Origin: Bacteroidetes bacterium UBA4416
Lineage (GTDB): Bacteria > Bacteroidota > Bacteroidia > B-17B0 > Aurantibacillaceae
DNA length: 64,000 nt
Direction of reading: 5' to 3'
Assembly: GCA_002390745.1 (NCBI GenBank)
Contig: DGQK01000069.1
Span: 1-64,000 of the forward strand
A program made the translations under genes and the position numbers. Below, in pieces: positions 52,401 through 60,534 of this stretch; positions within the stretch are counted from its first letter, which is position 1, and each line of letters starts with the position of its first letter. Below the pieces are notes generated by a model, which searched no databases, was not told the DNA's origin, and saw only the letters and a list, made by a program, of their open reading frames with translations.

Positions 52401-55400
52401 CAGGAACCCCGCCAGACAACAGCGCTTACCTCAACGATCTGAACAAACTGAAAAACGGCTTATCTGTAAATTCGGGCCAGGCCGGCGCCAACTTCGGTTA
52501 TAACAACTACCAGGAAGCGGGTTCTTTAGCATTAAAACAAACGGCTGACAAAAAATTTGAAACGGCTAAACAGAATGAAAGCAACCTAAACACCCTGATC
52601 GCCAAGACCGAAAGCGACATCAAAGCCAATTCGGGAACCAGGGCTGATGCATTGGTCAACGAAGCGGAAGCCCTTAATAGCAAGGCGTTCGAACTACGCA
52701 AAGAATCGGCAGGCAAATCGGGTGAGGAAAAAAACGCGCTGATTGCCCAGGCCCTTGAAAATGAAAAACTGGCGGTAGACAAAAAGCTTCAGGCTTCTGA
52801 CATCCAGAAGAAGAATAACCAAAACAGCTTTGACAGCAACAGCCGCACACTGGCCGAGCTTCAGGCGCTGAGTGCTTCCAAAAGCGGCAACGATATCAGC
52901 CAGGCCAATTTACTGGCCGACGAATCGGTAATCAATTTCAAGCAGGCCCAAAAGATCCGGGACGAGTCCAACGCGTATCCATCCGGAGCTGCCAGGCTCG
53001 GCGGGCTTGGAAATGCCGAAGAGAAAGAGAACGAGGCGCTTTCCAAACAGCAAAAGGCCATCCAGCTGCTGGCCAAGGCCAATCCTTCCTATAAAGTGAA
53101 ACCAAGCTCTGCGGGCAATGATCCGGCAGCAGCTGTTGCCAATGTGAACAACGAGGCCAGCAAAACATTGCAAACCCAGCTCGATGCATACACCGCCTTG
53201 AGCAAAGCCAACCAGAACGAACTGAAACTCAAAAGCGACAAGCTTTCTAAAAATCCGGCCCTGAAGCAAAATGCTGCTGCCACCGGGCTGAAAAACGAAG
53301 CGGATAAGCTCAACCAGGATGCGAATGCCCTAAGCGCACAGGCGTCGAAAGCTACTACGCCATCCGGGAAAGCAGAGCTCTTGCTGAAAGCCAATGAAAC
53401 CGAAATTGCCGCTCTGAAAAAACTGAACGAAGTATCAGACCTGCTTGCCGGTTCAGGAAATGCGATTGCTGTCAATAGCACAGCTAACACGTCTTCTACA
53501 GACAACAGCACAACAACCAATAACAGAACCGCGACGACGACAAGCGAAGCGCCGGTAAACACGTCTACTACAACGGTTTCGGCTACCAACACCACAAACC
53601 CGGAAACTACCAATAGCGCTGCGACAAACCCAACAAGCACTGCTGCTTCCAACACACCGGATAATAACCAGCCGGCGGATCCGAACCGGGGCAACACGCC
53701 GGCAAGCAACCGCACAGCTTCCAACAACCAAAACAGCAATGCTGCCACAACCACCACCGGCACGGCAAACACTGTTACACCAGCCAACACAAGTTCCAAA
53801 ACAGATCCTCCTAGCTCCGCTACCGTTACACCACAGAGTGCGGATATAAACGCCGATGTGGCGAAGTTCAAATCAGGACTTAACAATCCGGCGGAGAGCA
53901 CACTCACCAACTTCAACACGTATAGCAATACGGAAGCGATCTCTCTGAAAGAAAAAGCGGCTGAAAAAATAAATGCGGCCCTCAACGAAGACAAGAACAT
54001 TTCCGCATCGCTGGACAATGTGACGCAGTTGGCCTCCTCCTCTCCTTCCCGGGGCCTGTCGCAGGAAAACATCAACAGCAGCATTGCCGAATCCGAGCGG
54101 ATGAACGACCAGGCTTATGAGCTCCGCAAGGGCTCCGTATCGAAAAGTGCTGAGGAAAAAGAAAAAGACCTGCAACAGGCACGCGACCTGGAAAGCAAAG
54201 CCATTACCGGAAAAATAGAAGCAGCCGATAAACAGAAGCAGTTGAATGCCGCAACTTTTGATGCCAACAACCAGAGCCTGAATGAGCTCGCAGAGATGGC
54301 CAAAGGCAAAAATATTGGCGAACTGAGTACAGCCGGTATGCAGATGGATGAGGCGATCCTGTATTTCAACCAGGGTAAAAAGTTAAGGGAGGAAACCGAC
54401 GCTTACCCGACAGATGCTGCCAAACTCGGCGGCCTCAGCAATGCCGAGGAAAAGGAATCTCTGGCCCTCGCCAGACAAAAGGCCTTGCTGGACACTTACA
54501 AAAAATACTTCTCGAACTATACACCGAAAGCAGTCAATGCCAGCACGCAAAACCCACAGGCTGTAGCAAAGCTGAACGAAACCAGGGCTACGCTGAATAC
54601 GAACAACCAACTTCACGTCGACGGCCTGACACTATTATCCCAGGCTATTGAAAAAGAATACAAAAGCCGCCTGACTGCTTTACCGGCAAGCCTGACAGGG
54701 AATAACTCCAGCCTGAAAACAAAAGCACAGGAGCTTTATAAAAAACACCAGTCGCAGCTCGTCCAAGCTAACCAGGCAAAAGATGCCGCAACAAAGAAAG
54801 AGCTCCTGATAAGCTCCAACAAGAACGGGCAGGAGGCCATTTCTCTCCTCAGCCGGATAACCGCGGCAGGTGACGCCGTAACCGCAACGAACACAGCACA
54901 AAACAACAGCGCTGCCACAAACACCGACGCAAACAATGGTGCCGGCAATCCGGGAAATGCCAACCGGAACGCCACTAACGCGAATAATACGGCGGCAGGG
55001 AATAACACAGACAATACGAATAGCACAGCCAATAACGCGACCACAAACCGGAATAGCGCAGGCTCTGCGGGCAACAGCACGGCGGCGGGGAATAACACAG
55101 GCAATACGAATAGCGCATCCAATAATGGCGGCAACACAAACCGGACTAACAGCAACAACGCCGGGAACCCGCCTAACGCGGGCAATACAGCCCCTGTTGT
55201 AAAACTCAATGTAGAGGGGCTGGAAGTAAAAACAAACAATGCCTACAGCGACAACAACCCGATCCCGCTGGACGAGAAGATTCCGGATGGCCTCGTGTTT
55301 AAGGTACAGATCGGCGCCTTCAAAAATGCCCTGCCCAATAATACCTTCAAAGGCCTGAGCCCGGTGATCGCACAGAGCACGCCGAATGGCTATATCCGCT

Positions 55401-56449
55401 ATATGGCTGGCAATTTTGAAAAGTACGAGAGTGCCAACGCCGTGAAAAACGATCTGAAAAACCTGGGATACAACGACGCCTTTGTGGTGGCTTACTACAA
55501 TGGCAAGCGCATTAACCTGAATGAAGGCGTAGACAAAGCGCGTGAGTCAGGCCAGAAAGTAGACCTGAGCGCTAACACCAGCGCAGGCATCACTGCCGGA
55601 TCCAATGTACCCCGGAATGCCGGCCCTGTGGCGGTTAACACAACAGATAACAGTGCAGGAAGCCAGCCTGCCGAAATTACCAATGAGCTGGAGAAGATGA
55701 ACGGCCTGCTTTACACCGTGCAGATCGGTGTGTATTCGAAACAGGTAACCCGCTCACAGCTCTCGAACCTGAGGCCGATCTATACAGAAAAGCTACCAAG
55801 CGGCCTGTACCGCTATACGGCGGGCATCTACAACCAAAGCGGCAAGCTGCTGGAAGATAAACGCAAAGTAGTAGAGCTTGGCGTGAAAGATGCCTTTGTA
55901 TCGGCATACTACAATGCAAAACGGATCTCTTTTGCCGAAGGACAAAAGCTTCAGGCAGAAAACAACAACCTGAAAATGGAAACGGAAAACCCGATCATTT
56001 TCCCCGGCGGCGCCACAGCACCTCCAGCCAATATCGCAACAACAAATGCTACTGCGCCTGCCAACACCACTTCAACGGCAAATCCTCCGGCCAATACCTC
56101 AGTGCCTGTATTCAACAATGGCGTGACACAGGGCCCTGCGCCTACTGCCGAAAACGGGGTAAAAACCGATGAAGCGGGTATCTCCTTCAAGGTGCAGATC
56201 GGCGCGTATAAAAACCAGGTACCGAATGACGTGGCCTCCCGGTTCATGAATATCAAAACCTGGCCGGTTAATAATGTCATGATCAACGGCCTGTATATTT
56301 ATACCATCGGGAATTTCAACGCGCCGGCCTTTGCCCAAAAGCTGAAGGATGAAGCCGTAGCCCTGGGCATTACGGATGCCTTTATAACCGTGTACAAAGA
56401 CGGCAAAAAGCTCTACGGCGCCGAAGCATTGCAGTACCTGAACAAATAG
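49421..56449 (+). CDS. Giant PorE-like TPR / PD40 propeller / CRD protein with three C-terminal SPOR-like domains
   Basis: About 2340 residues. Positions below count from the TTG at 49415; a TTG at 49421 is preferred because of the -7 box. A hydrophobic signal (CLYVFISFFISLTAFPQ) is followed by TPR units (about 45-170). PD40 beta-propeller blades follow (about 218-355; RVYYSSYGD, TLYFSSKGHNSMGGYDVF, TAFFSTGRYSPYGKIDV), then a carboxypeptidase-regulatory-like domain (about 364-455). This order is that of PorE, which links T9SS to peptidoglycan. Then come a Glu/Lys coiled coil (about 543-795) and Asn/Thr/Ala-rich linkers (about 496-540, 796-830, 929-1003, 1348-1480, 1819-1930). A coiled-coil module occurs twice (about 1003-1226 and 1478-1706). 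Three SPOR-like domains (FKVQIGAF near 1962, YTVQIGVY near 2099, FKVQIGAY near 2256) end the protein. SPOR domains bind denuded glycan strands. No T9SS sorting tail. Probably a periplasmic envelope-spanning protein; role inferred. Confidence 0.78.
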   Translation: MSLNPFKHIIIGSRNIHLTCLYVFISFFISLTAFPQVKNEDELKKQAAALFEAEDYNASYKLYSQLVSLYPKDPEYNYRLGVCMLFTEPDKKKPFLYFQIALKNPAEAPKDAKFYLAKTYHVNYKFDDAIKLYNEYKQTASASSVKRLQVDREIAACRNGKRLLSNLSDLVVISKKQLNEADYFRSYDIKDIGGKLLVKPEDFKTGTDKKKKDNSVVYLPRSGERVYYSSYGDNGNNGRDIYFVNRLPNGSWSKPQPMPAPVNTEYDEDYPFLHPNGRTLYFSSKGHNSMGGYDVFKTTYDAETQSWSKPENLEFPINSPDDDILFVTDSLEKTAFFSTGRYSPYGKIDVLKINTERRPMNFAVLKGTVVKEDVAQSLLSRITVKNMANGEIVGTYQAKENGDYYMELPNGGKFIFTVETPGLTTQSDGVQMPLAYSLKPYKQVISYEKKVLKIINYFDGQIADENYSMMIDLIEKKAKLEVNENDPYNNGLKTSSPNSNASATQTTTTSAVSTTNPTAQGDHNTTAKNGGNTNTNKNVTNEQLLTIAKTDAIEADNESKNLKQEAQDAFDLATQKTAEAASLQKQADEAAANLNTMTDVSRKNEETVKINQLKEDARMATNIATTATELAKKLEMDANQKKQEAELTNQYIKELEAITKNKNNKEALAKLEQIQKQLDDLSKQKNQSDELISSIKAELELKQNELKKTENKNNEILKEVNLLKDESKNLESDLANETDKSLKENINAQIRELNSDIDSKNKELASNNQKIASLQSQVDGLNQELAISSKIRNEDNSSTAAVSTSNTNPKAGTDNTTAIDNNQNTATENNSLSYEGITKKYDTQVNSKQIDTSSKEELGAQNQILKDYNKELNELVALDKNQLSKTKNEAEKKKLNAEIKELEKQKTKNDQRIASNSSALKKLESQGIAANSTTADNTTATTTLAANGGNETASQNTLAVNTAGDPGNTATTNTLSSGNTTEKPGGTGIQPINTGTPPDNSAYLNDLNKLKNGLSVNSGQAGANFGYNNYQEAGSLALKQTADKKFETAKQNESNLNTLIAKTESDIKANSGTRADALVNEAEALNSKAFELRKESAGKSGEEKNALIAQALENEKLAVDKKLQASDIQKKNNQNSFDSNSRTLAELQALSASKSGNDISQANLLADESVINFKQAQKIRDESNAYPSGAARLGGLGNAEEKENEALSKQQKAIQLLAKANPSYKVKPSSAGNDPAAAVANVNNEASKTLQTQLDAYTALSKANQNELKLKSDKLSKNPALKQNAAATGLKNEADKLNQDANALSAQASKATTPSGKAELLLKANETEIAALKKLNEVSDLLAGSGNAIAVNSTANTSSTDNSTTTNNRTATTTSEAPVNTSTTTVSATNTTNPETTNSAATNPTSTAASNTPDNNQPADPNRGNTPASNRTASNNQNSNAATTTTGTANTVTPANTSSKTDPPSSATVTPQSADINADVAKFKSGLNNPAESTLTNFNTYSNTEAISLKEKAAEKINAALNEDKNISASLDNVTQLASSSPSRGLSQENINSSIAESERMNDQAYELRKGSVSKSAEEKEKDLQQARDLESKAITGKIEAADKQKQLNAATFDANNQSLNELAEMAKGKNIGELSTAGMQMDEAILYFNQGKKLREETDAYPTDAAKLGGLSNAEEKESLALARQKALLDTYKKYFSNYTPKAVNASTQNPQAVAKLNETRATLNTNNQLHVDGLTLLSQAIEKEYKSRLTALPASLTGNNSSLKTKAQELYKKHQSQLVQANQAKDAATKKELLISSNKNGQEAISLLSRITAAGDAVTATNTAQNNSAATNTDANNGAGNPGNANRNATNANNTAAGNNTDNTNSTANNATTNRNSAGSAGNSTAAGNNTGNTNSASNNGGNTNRTNSNNAGNPPNAGNTAPVVKLNVEGLEVKTNNAYSDNNPIPLDEKIPDGLVFKVQIGAFKNALPNNTFKGLSPVIAQSTPNGYIRYMAGNFEKYESANAVKNDLKNLGYNDAFVVAYYNGKRINLNEGVDKARESGQKVDLSANTSAGITAGSNVPRNAGPVAVNTTDNSAGSQPAEITNELEKMNGLLYTVQIGVYSKQVTRSQLSNLRPIYTEKLPSGLYRYTAGIYNQSGKLLEDKRKVVELGVKDAFVSAYYNAKRISFAEGQKLQAENNNLKMETENPIIFPGGATAPPANIATTNATAPANTTSTANPPANTSVPVFNNGVTQGPAPTAENGVKTDEAGISFKVQIGAYKNQVPNDVASRFMNIKTWPVNNVMINGLYIYTIGNFNAPAFAQKLKDEAVALGITDAFITVYKDGKKLYGAEALQYLNK

Positions 56450-56459
56450 AAAAAATGCC

Positions 56460-56467
56460 TATCTTTG
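56460..56467 (+). promoter_or_regulatory. -7 box of clpS
   Basis: TATCTTTG then CTGC and the ATG at 56472: near-leaderless. Confidence 0.55.
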
Positions 56468-56471
56468 CTGC

Positions 56472-56756
56472 ATGGTTTTAAGCAATTACGATACGGAAGA
56501 ATTAGTCGTAGAGGACGTTCTTACAAAAGAAGCCGAACAGAACACCATCATTTTATTTAATGACGATGTGAACACCTTCGAATGGGTGATTGAATGCCTG
56601 ATGAACTATTGCGGACATGATTCGTTGCAGGCCGAGCAGTGTGCCTACATCGTGCATTATACCGGTAAATGCGGGGTCAAAAAAGGCTCCCTCGCTACCC
56701 TGGAACCGATCTGCTCAGCACTTTTGCAAAAAGGCCTGAGTGCAGAGATCAACTGA
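56472..56756 (+). CDS. clpS: ATP-dependent Clp protease adaptor ClpS
   Basis: The 94-residue adaptor delivers N-degron substrates (bulky N-terminal residues) to the ClpAP/ClpCP protease in the cytosol. NTIILFNDDVNTFEWVIECL holds the conserved NDD and the hydrophobic pocket residues. AEQCAYIVHYTGKC carries the H of the VHxxG motif, which contacts the substrate amino group. Its N-terminal extension is short. It stands alone just after the giant envelope gene, with its own -7 box. Assignment is firm. Confidence 0.9.
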   Translation: MVLSNYDTEELVVEDVLTKEAEQNTIILFNDDVNTFEWVIECLMNYCGHDSLQAEQCAYIVHYTGKCGVKKGSLATLEPICSALLQKGLSAEIN

Positions 56757-56889
56757 TTCTTCTTCATTTCTTCCCGCAATAGTTGTCGCCTGGTGTTTTA
56801 ACCGGCATTCATTTTTTTTGCTGCGATTTGTCAATATCAGGTAATTCACATTACTTGCTTACAGGTATTTTTTCAGGAGCCAGGAAGCG

Positions 56890-56897
56890 TAATTTTG
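56890..56897 (+). promoter_or_regulatory. -7 box before the 183-aa T9SS gene
   Basis: TAATTTTG, 39 bases upstream of the ATG at 56937; no convincing -33. Confidence 0.4.
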
Positions 56898-56936
56898 CAG
56901 AGCATCCCCAGTGTAAAACCATAAACACGATCCTGC

Positions 56937-57488
56937 ATGAGAACCTTATGCTTACTGGCACTGGCCCTGCTCTCTTTTAGCCTGAAAGCCGCTCCGGCAA
57001 CCTTTACGCTGTCTTACGCCACTCCAGTCAATGTCAGCTGTGCGGTGGGCGACACCCTGAAATTTTATGGAAATGGCAACGACCATTACATCGTCAATAT
57101 AAATGCCGCCATCATTGTCAATTCCGTATCCGTTCCTTCGGCCCCCTATTACATTAGCGAACACGTGGTCACAGCCAACGATACCTCTTATGCCATCGGG
57201 AGAATGAGCCAGGGCATGAGATCAGGAAAAATTACCGTGATAAACGCCACTGGTATTTTTGAAACTGCCGCTTCTTCCATCCGTAACGGCTATCCTAATC
57301 CGGTGGTAAACCTGCTCCATATTTCGGCAAGAGCCGATCAGCAGGCAGAGATCCTGTCGGCAGAAGGAAAGGCAGTAATGACCGTAGATGTAATGAAAGG
57401 AACAAATACCATCGACCTGGGCCATCTCCCCAAAGGCCTGTACATCATGCGCCTCGATGGCAAAAGCGAAAAGATTATCCGGGAGTAA
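56937..57488 (+). CDS. Small T9SS type A secreted protein (183 aa)
   Basis: A signal peptide (MRTLCLLALALLSFSLKA) precedes a cupredoxin-like or beta-sandwich domain of about 90 residues (TFTLSYATPVNVSCAVGDTL, NGNDHYIVNINAAI). A type A sorting tail follows (NGYPNPVVNLLHISA, GLYIMRLDGKSEKIIRE). The tail is nearly the same as in the next gene (57686), although the N-terminal domains differ. The one Cys and one His pair (C35, H50) might suit a metal site, but a full blue-copper set is not evident. Function unknown. Confidence 0.72.
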   Translation: MRTLCLLALALLSFSLKAAPATFTLSYATPVNVSCAVGDTLKFYGNGNDHYIVNINAAIIVNSVSVPSAPYYISEHVVTANDTSYAIGRMSQGMRSGKITVINATGIFETAASSIRNGYPNPVVNLLHISARADQQAEILSAEGKAVMTVDVMKGTNTIDLGHLPKGLYIMRLDGKSEKIIRE

Positions 57489-57685
57489 CTTTTCCTGAAT
57501 GCAGGCAGCGAACGATACACCCGAACAGGAATAGCGCATCAGGCGCTTCGCATAAACTGAACCGGATTACACAAGACCTTTTTTCTTTGAGTGAATGTAA
57601 TCCCGCAGATCGCATCACAGATTGCCACTTCAAACAGTCTTTTTTTTCAATTACAAGTACCAAAAAAACACCTAAAACCATACTC

Positions 57686-58804
57686 ATGAAAGCAAGCCTT
57701 TTCCTGATGGCAGCCATCGCATTCGCAGCGCCTTCATTTTCTCAGACCCAAAAGCGGCCGGACTTTTTCGGACAAACCCTGCAGCTCCAGACTGCGCGTG
57801 CTGCAACACTCATCAGCTTAAAAGACAGTACTTACTGGTATTCGAACTGGAATAAGTCCGTAAATAACTGGGATTATACCCACAGGAATATCTACCACTA
57901 TAATACGTTTTACAAAGAAGACGGCAACCTCTCTTCCAACGATGCCGGCAGCGGCTGGGTACATGATGAGAATGCTAAAAACTATGTGTATGACAGCAAT
58001 CACCGGCTGCTGGAAGTAAGCTTTGAAGGGTGGAACAACGGATGGAGCGATCTTTACAAGCATAGCTATACCTATGATGCTGCCGGTAACCTGCTGACCC
58101 AAACAGACCAGGTATGGCTTTCCGGAAGCTGGAAAAACAGCTTTCGTTCCTCCTTTACCTATTCGGGCAATCTGCAGACGGTGGCGCTGTATGAGTACTG
58201 GGACAATACCAGCAACAGCTGGGCCAATAACATGCGCACTACCTCTGTGTACACCGGAAGCCTGCTCACGTCGAGCACCGACGAAGACTGGAACGTGACC
58301 GGCTGGACAAACGCGATGAGAAGAACAAATTTTATATATGCGGGCTCCGATCTTTTATCCTATGATTTCGAGATGTGGGATCCGGGTGCGGGAGCCTTTG
58401 ATCTTAAAACCCGGACATCCTATACATACGACAATAATAGCCACATGCTGAGCTCCTCTCTTGAGGTATGGAACCAAACACAGATCATGGAAGAACACTG
58501 GGACGCTTCTACCAACAACTGGGAAAACAGCAACCTCATCCTGAATTACTACACAACCGGCACTGTAGGTGTGAACGAGCTTTCATCACCAGGCAGCCTC
58601 GTATTCTACCCCTGCCCGGTTGCTAGTCAGCTCCACGTGTATGCCGGTGCAGATCAGGACGCAGAGCTATGGTCGGCAGAGGGCCGCTTAATCATGGCCA
58701 TACGGGTAAAGAAAGGCGCCAATACGATCGACCTCAGCGAAATTTCCAACGGCCTGTATTTGATCAGGCTCGATGGAAAAACAGGCAAAGTGATCAAAGA
58801 ATAA
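57686..58804 (+). CDS. T9SS type A cargo with YD-like Trp/Tyr repeats, family member 1 (372 aa)
   Basis: A signal peptide (ASLFLMAAIAFAAPSFSQ) precedes about ten short repeats of the form W-N-xx-N-W/Y-YTYD-N-L (YWYSNWNKSVNNWDY, YTYDAAGNLLTQTDQVW, TSYTYDNNSHMLSSSLEVW), reminiscent of YD/RHS-type beta strands. The type A sorting tail (GLYLIRLDGKTGKVIKE) is paired in sequence with the preceding gene. It is the first of three intact paralogs plus one remnant in tandem. The ATG at 57686 gives a normal signal peptide; an upstream in-frame start would not. Likely a surface or secreted beta-repeat protein. Function unknown. Confidence 0.72.
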   Translation: MKASLFLMAAIAFAAPSFSQTQKRPDFFGQTLQLQTARAATLISLKDSTYWYSNWNKSVNNWDYTHRNIYHYNTFYKEDGNLSSNDAGSGWVHDENAKNYVYDSNHRLLEVSFEGWNNGWSDLYKHSYTYDAAGNLLTQTDQVWLSGSWKNSFRSSFTYSGNLQTVALYEYWDNTSNSWANNMRTTSVYTGSLLTSSTDEDWNVTGWTNAMRRTNFIYAGSDLLSYDFEMWDPGAGAFDLKTRTSYTYDNNSHMLSSSLEVWNQTQIMEEHWDASTNNWENSNLILNYYTTGTVGVNELSSPGSLVFYPCPVASQLHVYAGADQDAELWSAEGRLIMAIRVKKGANTIDLSEISNGLYLIRLDGKTGKVIKE

Positions 58805-58891
58805 TCCGGAAGCCACCTGTAGCAAAAGCGCTCAAACACGATCTGTACTGTAACGATTTCAAACATCCCTTCATTTAAAAAACAATGCAGT

Positions 58892-59096
58892 ATGAAAACA
58901 CTCTTACTTGCAACAGCCTGTGTCCTAAGCTCCCCTTTCTTTTCCCAATCCATCCTGCCTGAGGGCAATTCCGCTTTTTCACAAAAACGCGACAGCAACA
59001 AACACTGTCAGCTTATTGGACAGCGTTATTAATTTCAATAACCGGAACAGCAGCAGCAATGACTGGAATTCTGCCCTCAAATCGTTAATTACCTGA
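58892..59096 (+). pseudogene. Decayed paralog of the tandem T9SS cargo family
   Basis: The ATG at 58892 gives a signal peptide like the family (MKTLLLATACVLSSPFFSQ) and stops at 59032 after 46 residues. In the +1 frame from 58989, ATATNTVSLLDSVINFNN and onward aligns with SVALLDSTVIFDGWN and VVVLDSLIAYNNWN of the two genes downstream, then ends at 59096. So the copy has a frameshift near 58989, and most of its body and its sorting tail are gone. It keeps the same leader motif as its neighbours. The rest of the 448-base gap 58805-59252 holds no gene. Confidence 0.7.
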
Positions 59097-59252
59097 GCGC
59101 AGGTATTCTATTATCATTCGGCTACTGTAGCTTTGTGAGAGCTAAACCTAACCACCAGCCCTTTTCTTTCCCAACTGAAATTACCCCATTATGGGTGCGT
59201 GAAAGAAACCTGTCCTTCCTGTACATCCCTTCATTTTTAAAAACAAGTTTTT

Positions 59253-60449
59253 ATGAAAACCAAACTACTTACTGTATTTCTCTATGGACTGGCTGCCTGC
59301 ACATGGGCGCAATCTTCCGATCAAAGCCGGTTAAACTTCAAAGCCGCTTCAGCCGCCTCTTCCTCAGTTGCGCTGCTCGACAGCACTGTGATTTTCGACG
59401 GCTGGAACCCGGCACAAAACAAGTGGAGTTACTCCTTCAAATTAGCCTACAGCTACAACACTTACTACAAGGAAGACGGCGAAGTTATATACAATTTAAC
59501 CGCCGCTGGCTGGCAGGATGACGCACGCTACGTCAACTACCAATTCGACAGCCAACACAACTGCCTCGAAAAAATTTACGAACTATTTTTTAATCCCAGC
59601 TGGATTCTCTCTTCCAAAGAGCAATCGACCTACGACGCCACAAACCATGAATTAACCCACCTCTATCTGATTTACAATGGCAGCGGCTGGAATAATGACC
59701 GTATAGATAGCAATACCTATACGGGCAACAACTTAGCTACCCACACGGTTCAACTATGGGATGCGAATACCATGGCATGGAAAAACTGGTTCAGGGAAAG
59801 CCACACCTACAACACCGGCGATCAACAGATTTCGCTGCTTACTGAAAGATGGAAAGGCGGTGCCTGGGCCGACTCGACCCTGGAAACCAACTACGTGTAC
59901 AGCGGCGCTGATCTGATAAGCCTTGAGATAAAAGCCTGGGATACGCTATCCCACAGCTTCAAGGCAAACTATAAGTATACCTATTCTTACGATGTGAATC
60001 ACCACCTGCAAAATATACTTATCGGGAAATGGGATGCGACCAGCAATACCTGGAAAAATGACAAAAAAGCAGACTATACAACGGATGCCGGCGGCAATAT
60101 CAATAGTTTTCTGGCAAAGAACTGGAACGCGGGCTCAGGCACCTGGGTCAACGCCTATAAATCGTTATACTACTACAGAAACGGCATCACCGGCATCGGC
60201 GAAAACGGAAGTAATAACCGCTCTCCCGGCGTATCGCCTAACCCGGCTAGCTCGTTTGTGGAAATCAGCGGAGCCGACGGGCCGGCCAAAGTGCGCTTAA
60301 GCGACCTTTCCGGAAAAGTGCTCATCAGTGAGCAGCTAGAAGATGCTTCCAAAGCCAGAGTAGATATCGGCTCGCTGGCGCCCGGCCTGTACCTGCTCGA
60401 CGTGACAACCGAAAAAGAGCATTTCAATAGAAAAATTATAAAGCAATAG
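59253..60449 (+). CDS. T9SS type A cargo with YD-like repeats, family member 2 (398 aa)
   Basis: A signal peptide (LLTVFLYGLAACTWAQ) is followed by the family repeat core (VIFDGWNPAQNKWSYSF, YNTYYKEDGEVIYNL, YTYSYDVNHHLQNILIGKW). The type A sorting tail (VSPNPASSFVEISG, LAPGLYLLDVTTEKEHFN) is of the kind shared with member 3 and unlike member 1. About half of the residues look identical to member 3 by eye, so the duplication is fairly recent. The leader has ACATCCCTTCATTTTTAAAA upstream of the ATG, also seen in member 3 and the remnant. Exported; function unknown. Confidence 0.75.
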   Translation: MKTKLLTVFLYGLAACTWAQSSDQSRLNFKAASAASSSVALLDSTVIFDGWNPAQNKWSYSFKLAYSYNTYYKEDGEVIYNLTAAGWQDDARYVNYQFDSQHNCLEKIYELFFNPSWILSSKEQSTYDATNHELTHLYLIYNGSGWNNDRIDSNTYTGNNLATHTVQLWDANTMAWKNWFRESHTYNTGDQQISLLTERWKGGAWADSTLETNYVYSGADLISLEIKAWDTLSHSFKANYKYTYSYDVNHHLQNILIGKWDATSNTWKNDKKADYTTDAGGNINSFLAKNWNAGSGTWVNAYKSLYYYRNGITGIGENGSNNRSPGVSPNPASSFVEISGADGPAKVRLSDLSGKVLISEQLEDASKARVDIGSLAPGLYLLDVTTEKEHFNRKIIKQ

Positions 60450-60534
60450 CAAGCCCGGTAACTAACTACCCGATGGCCATTCGCCGTCAATAACACTCAC
60501 ATACCACATCCCTTTATCTAAAAATAAATCACTT

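Noticed and set aside
51169..54084. Long leftward open frames opposite the giant SPOR gene
   Set aside because: They are Ser/Val/Leu-rich mirror images of the Asn/Thr/Glu-rich coding strand and show no independent features.
59128..59135. TAGCTTTG -7 box for cargo member 2
   Set aside because: 117 bases from the ATG and no -33 element; not counted as a promoter.
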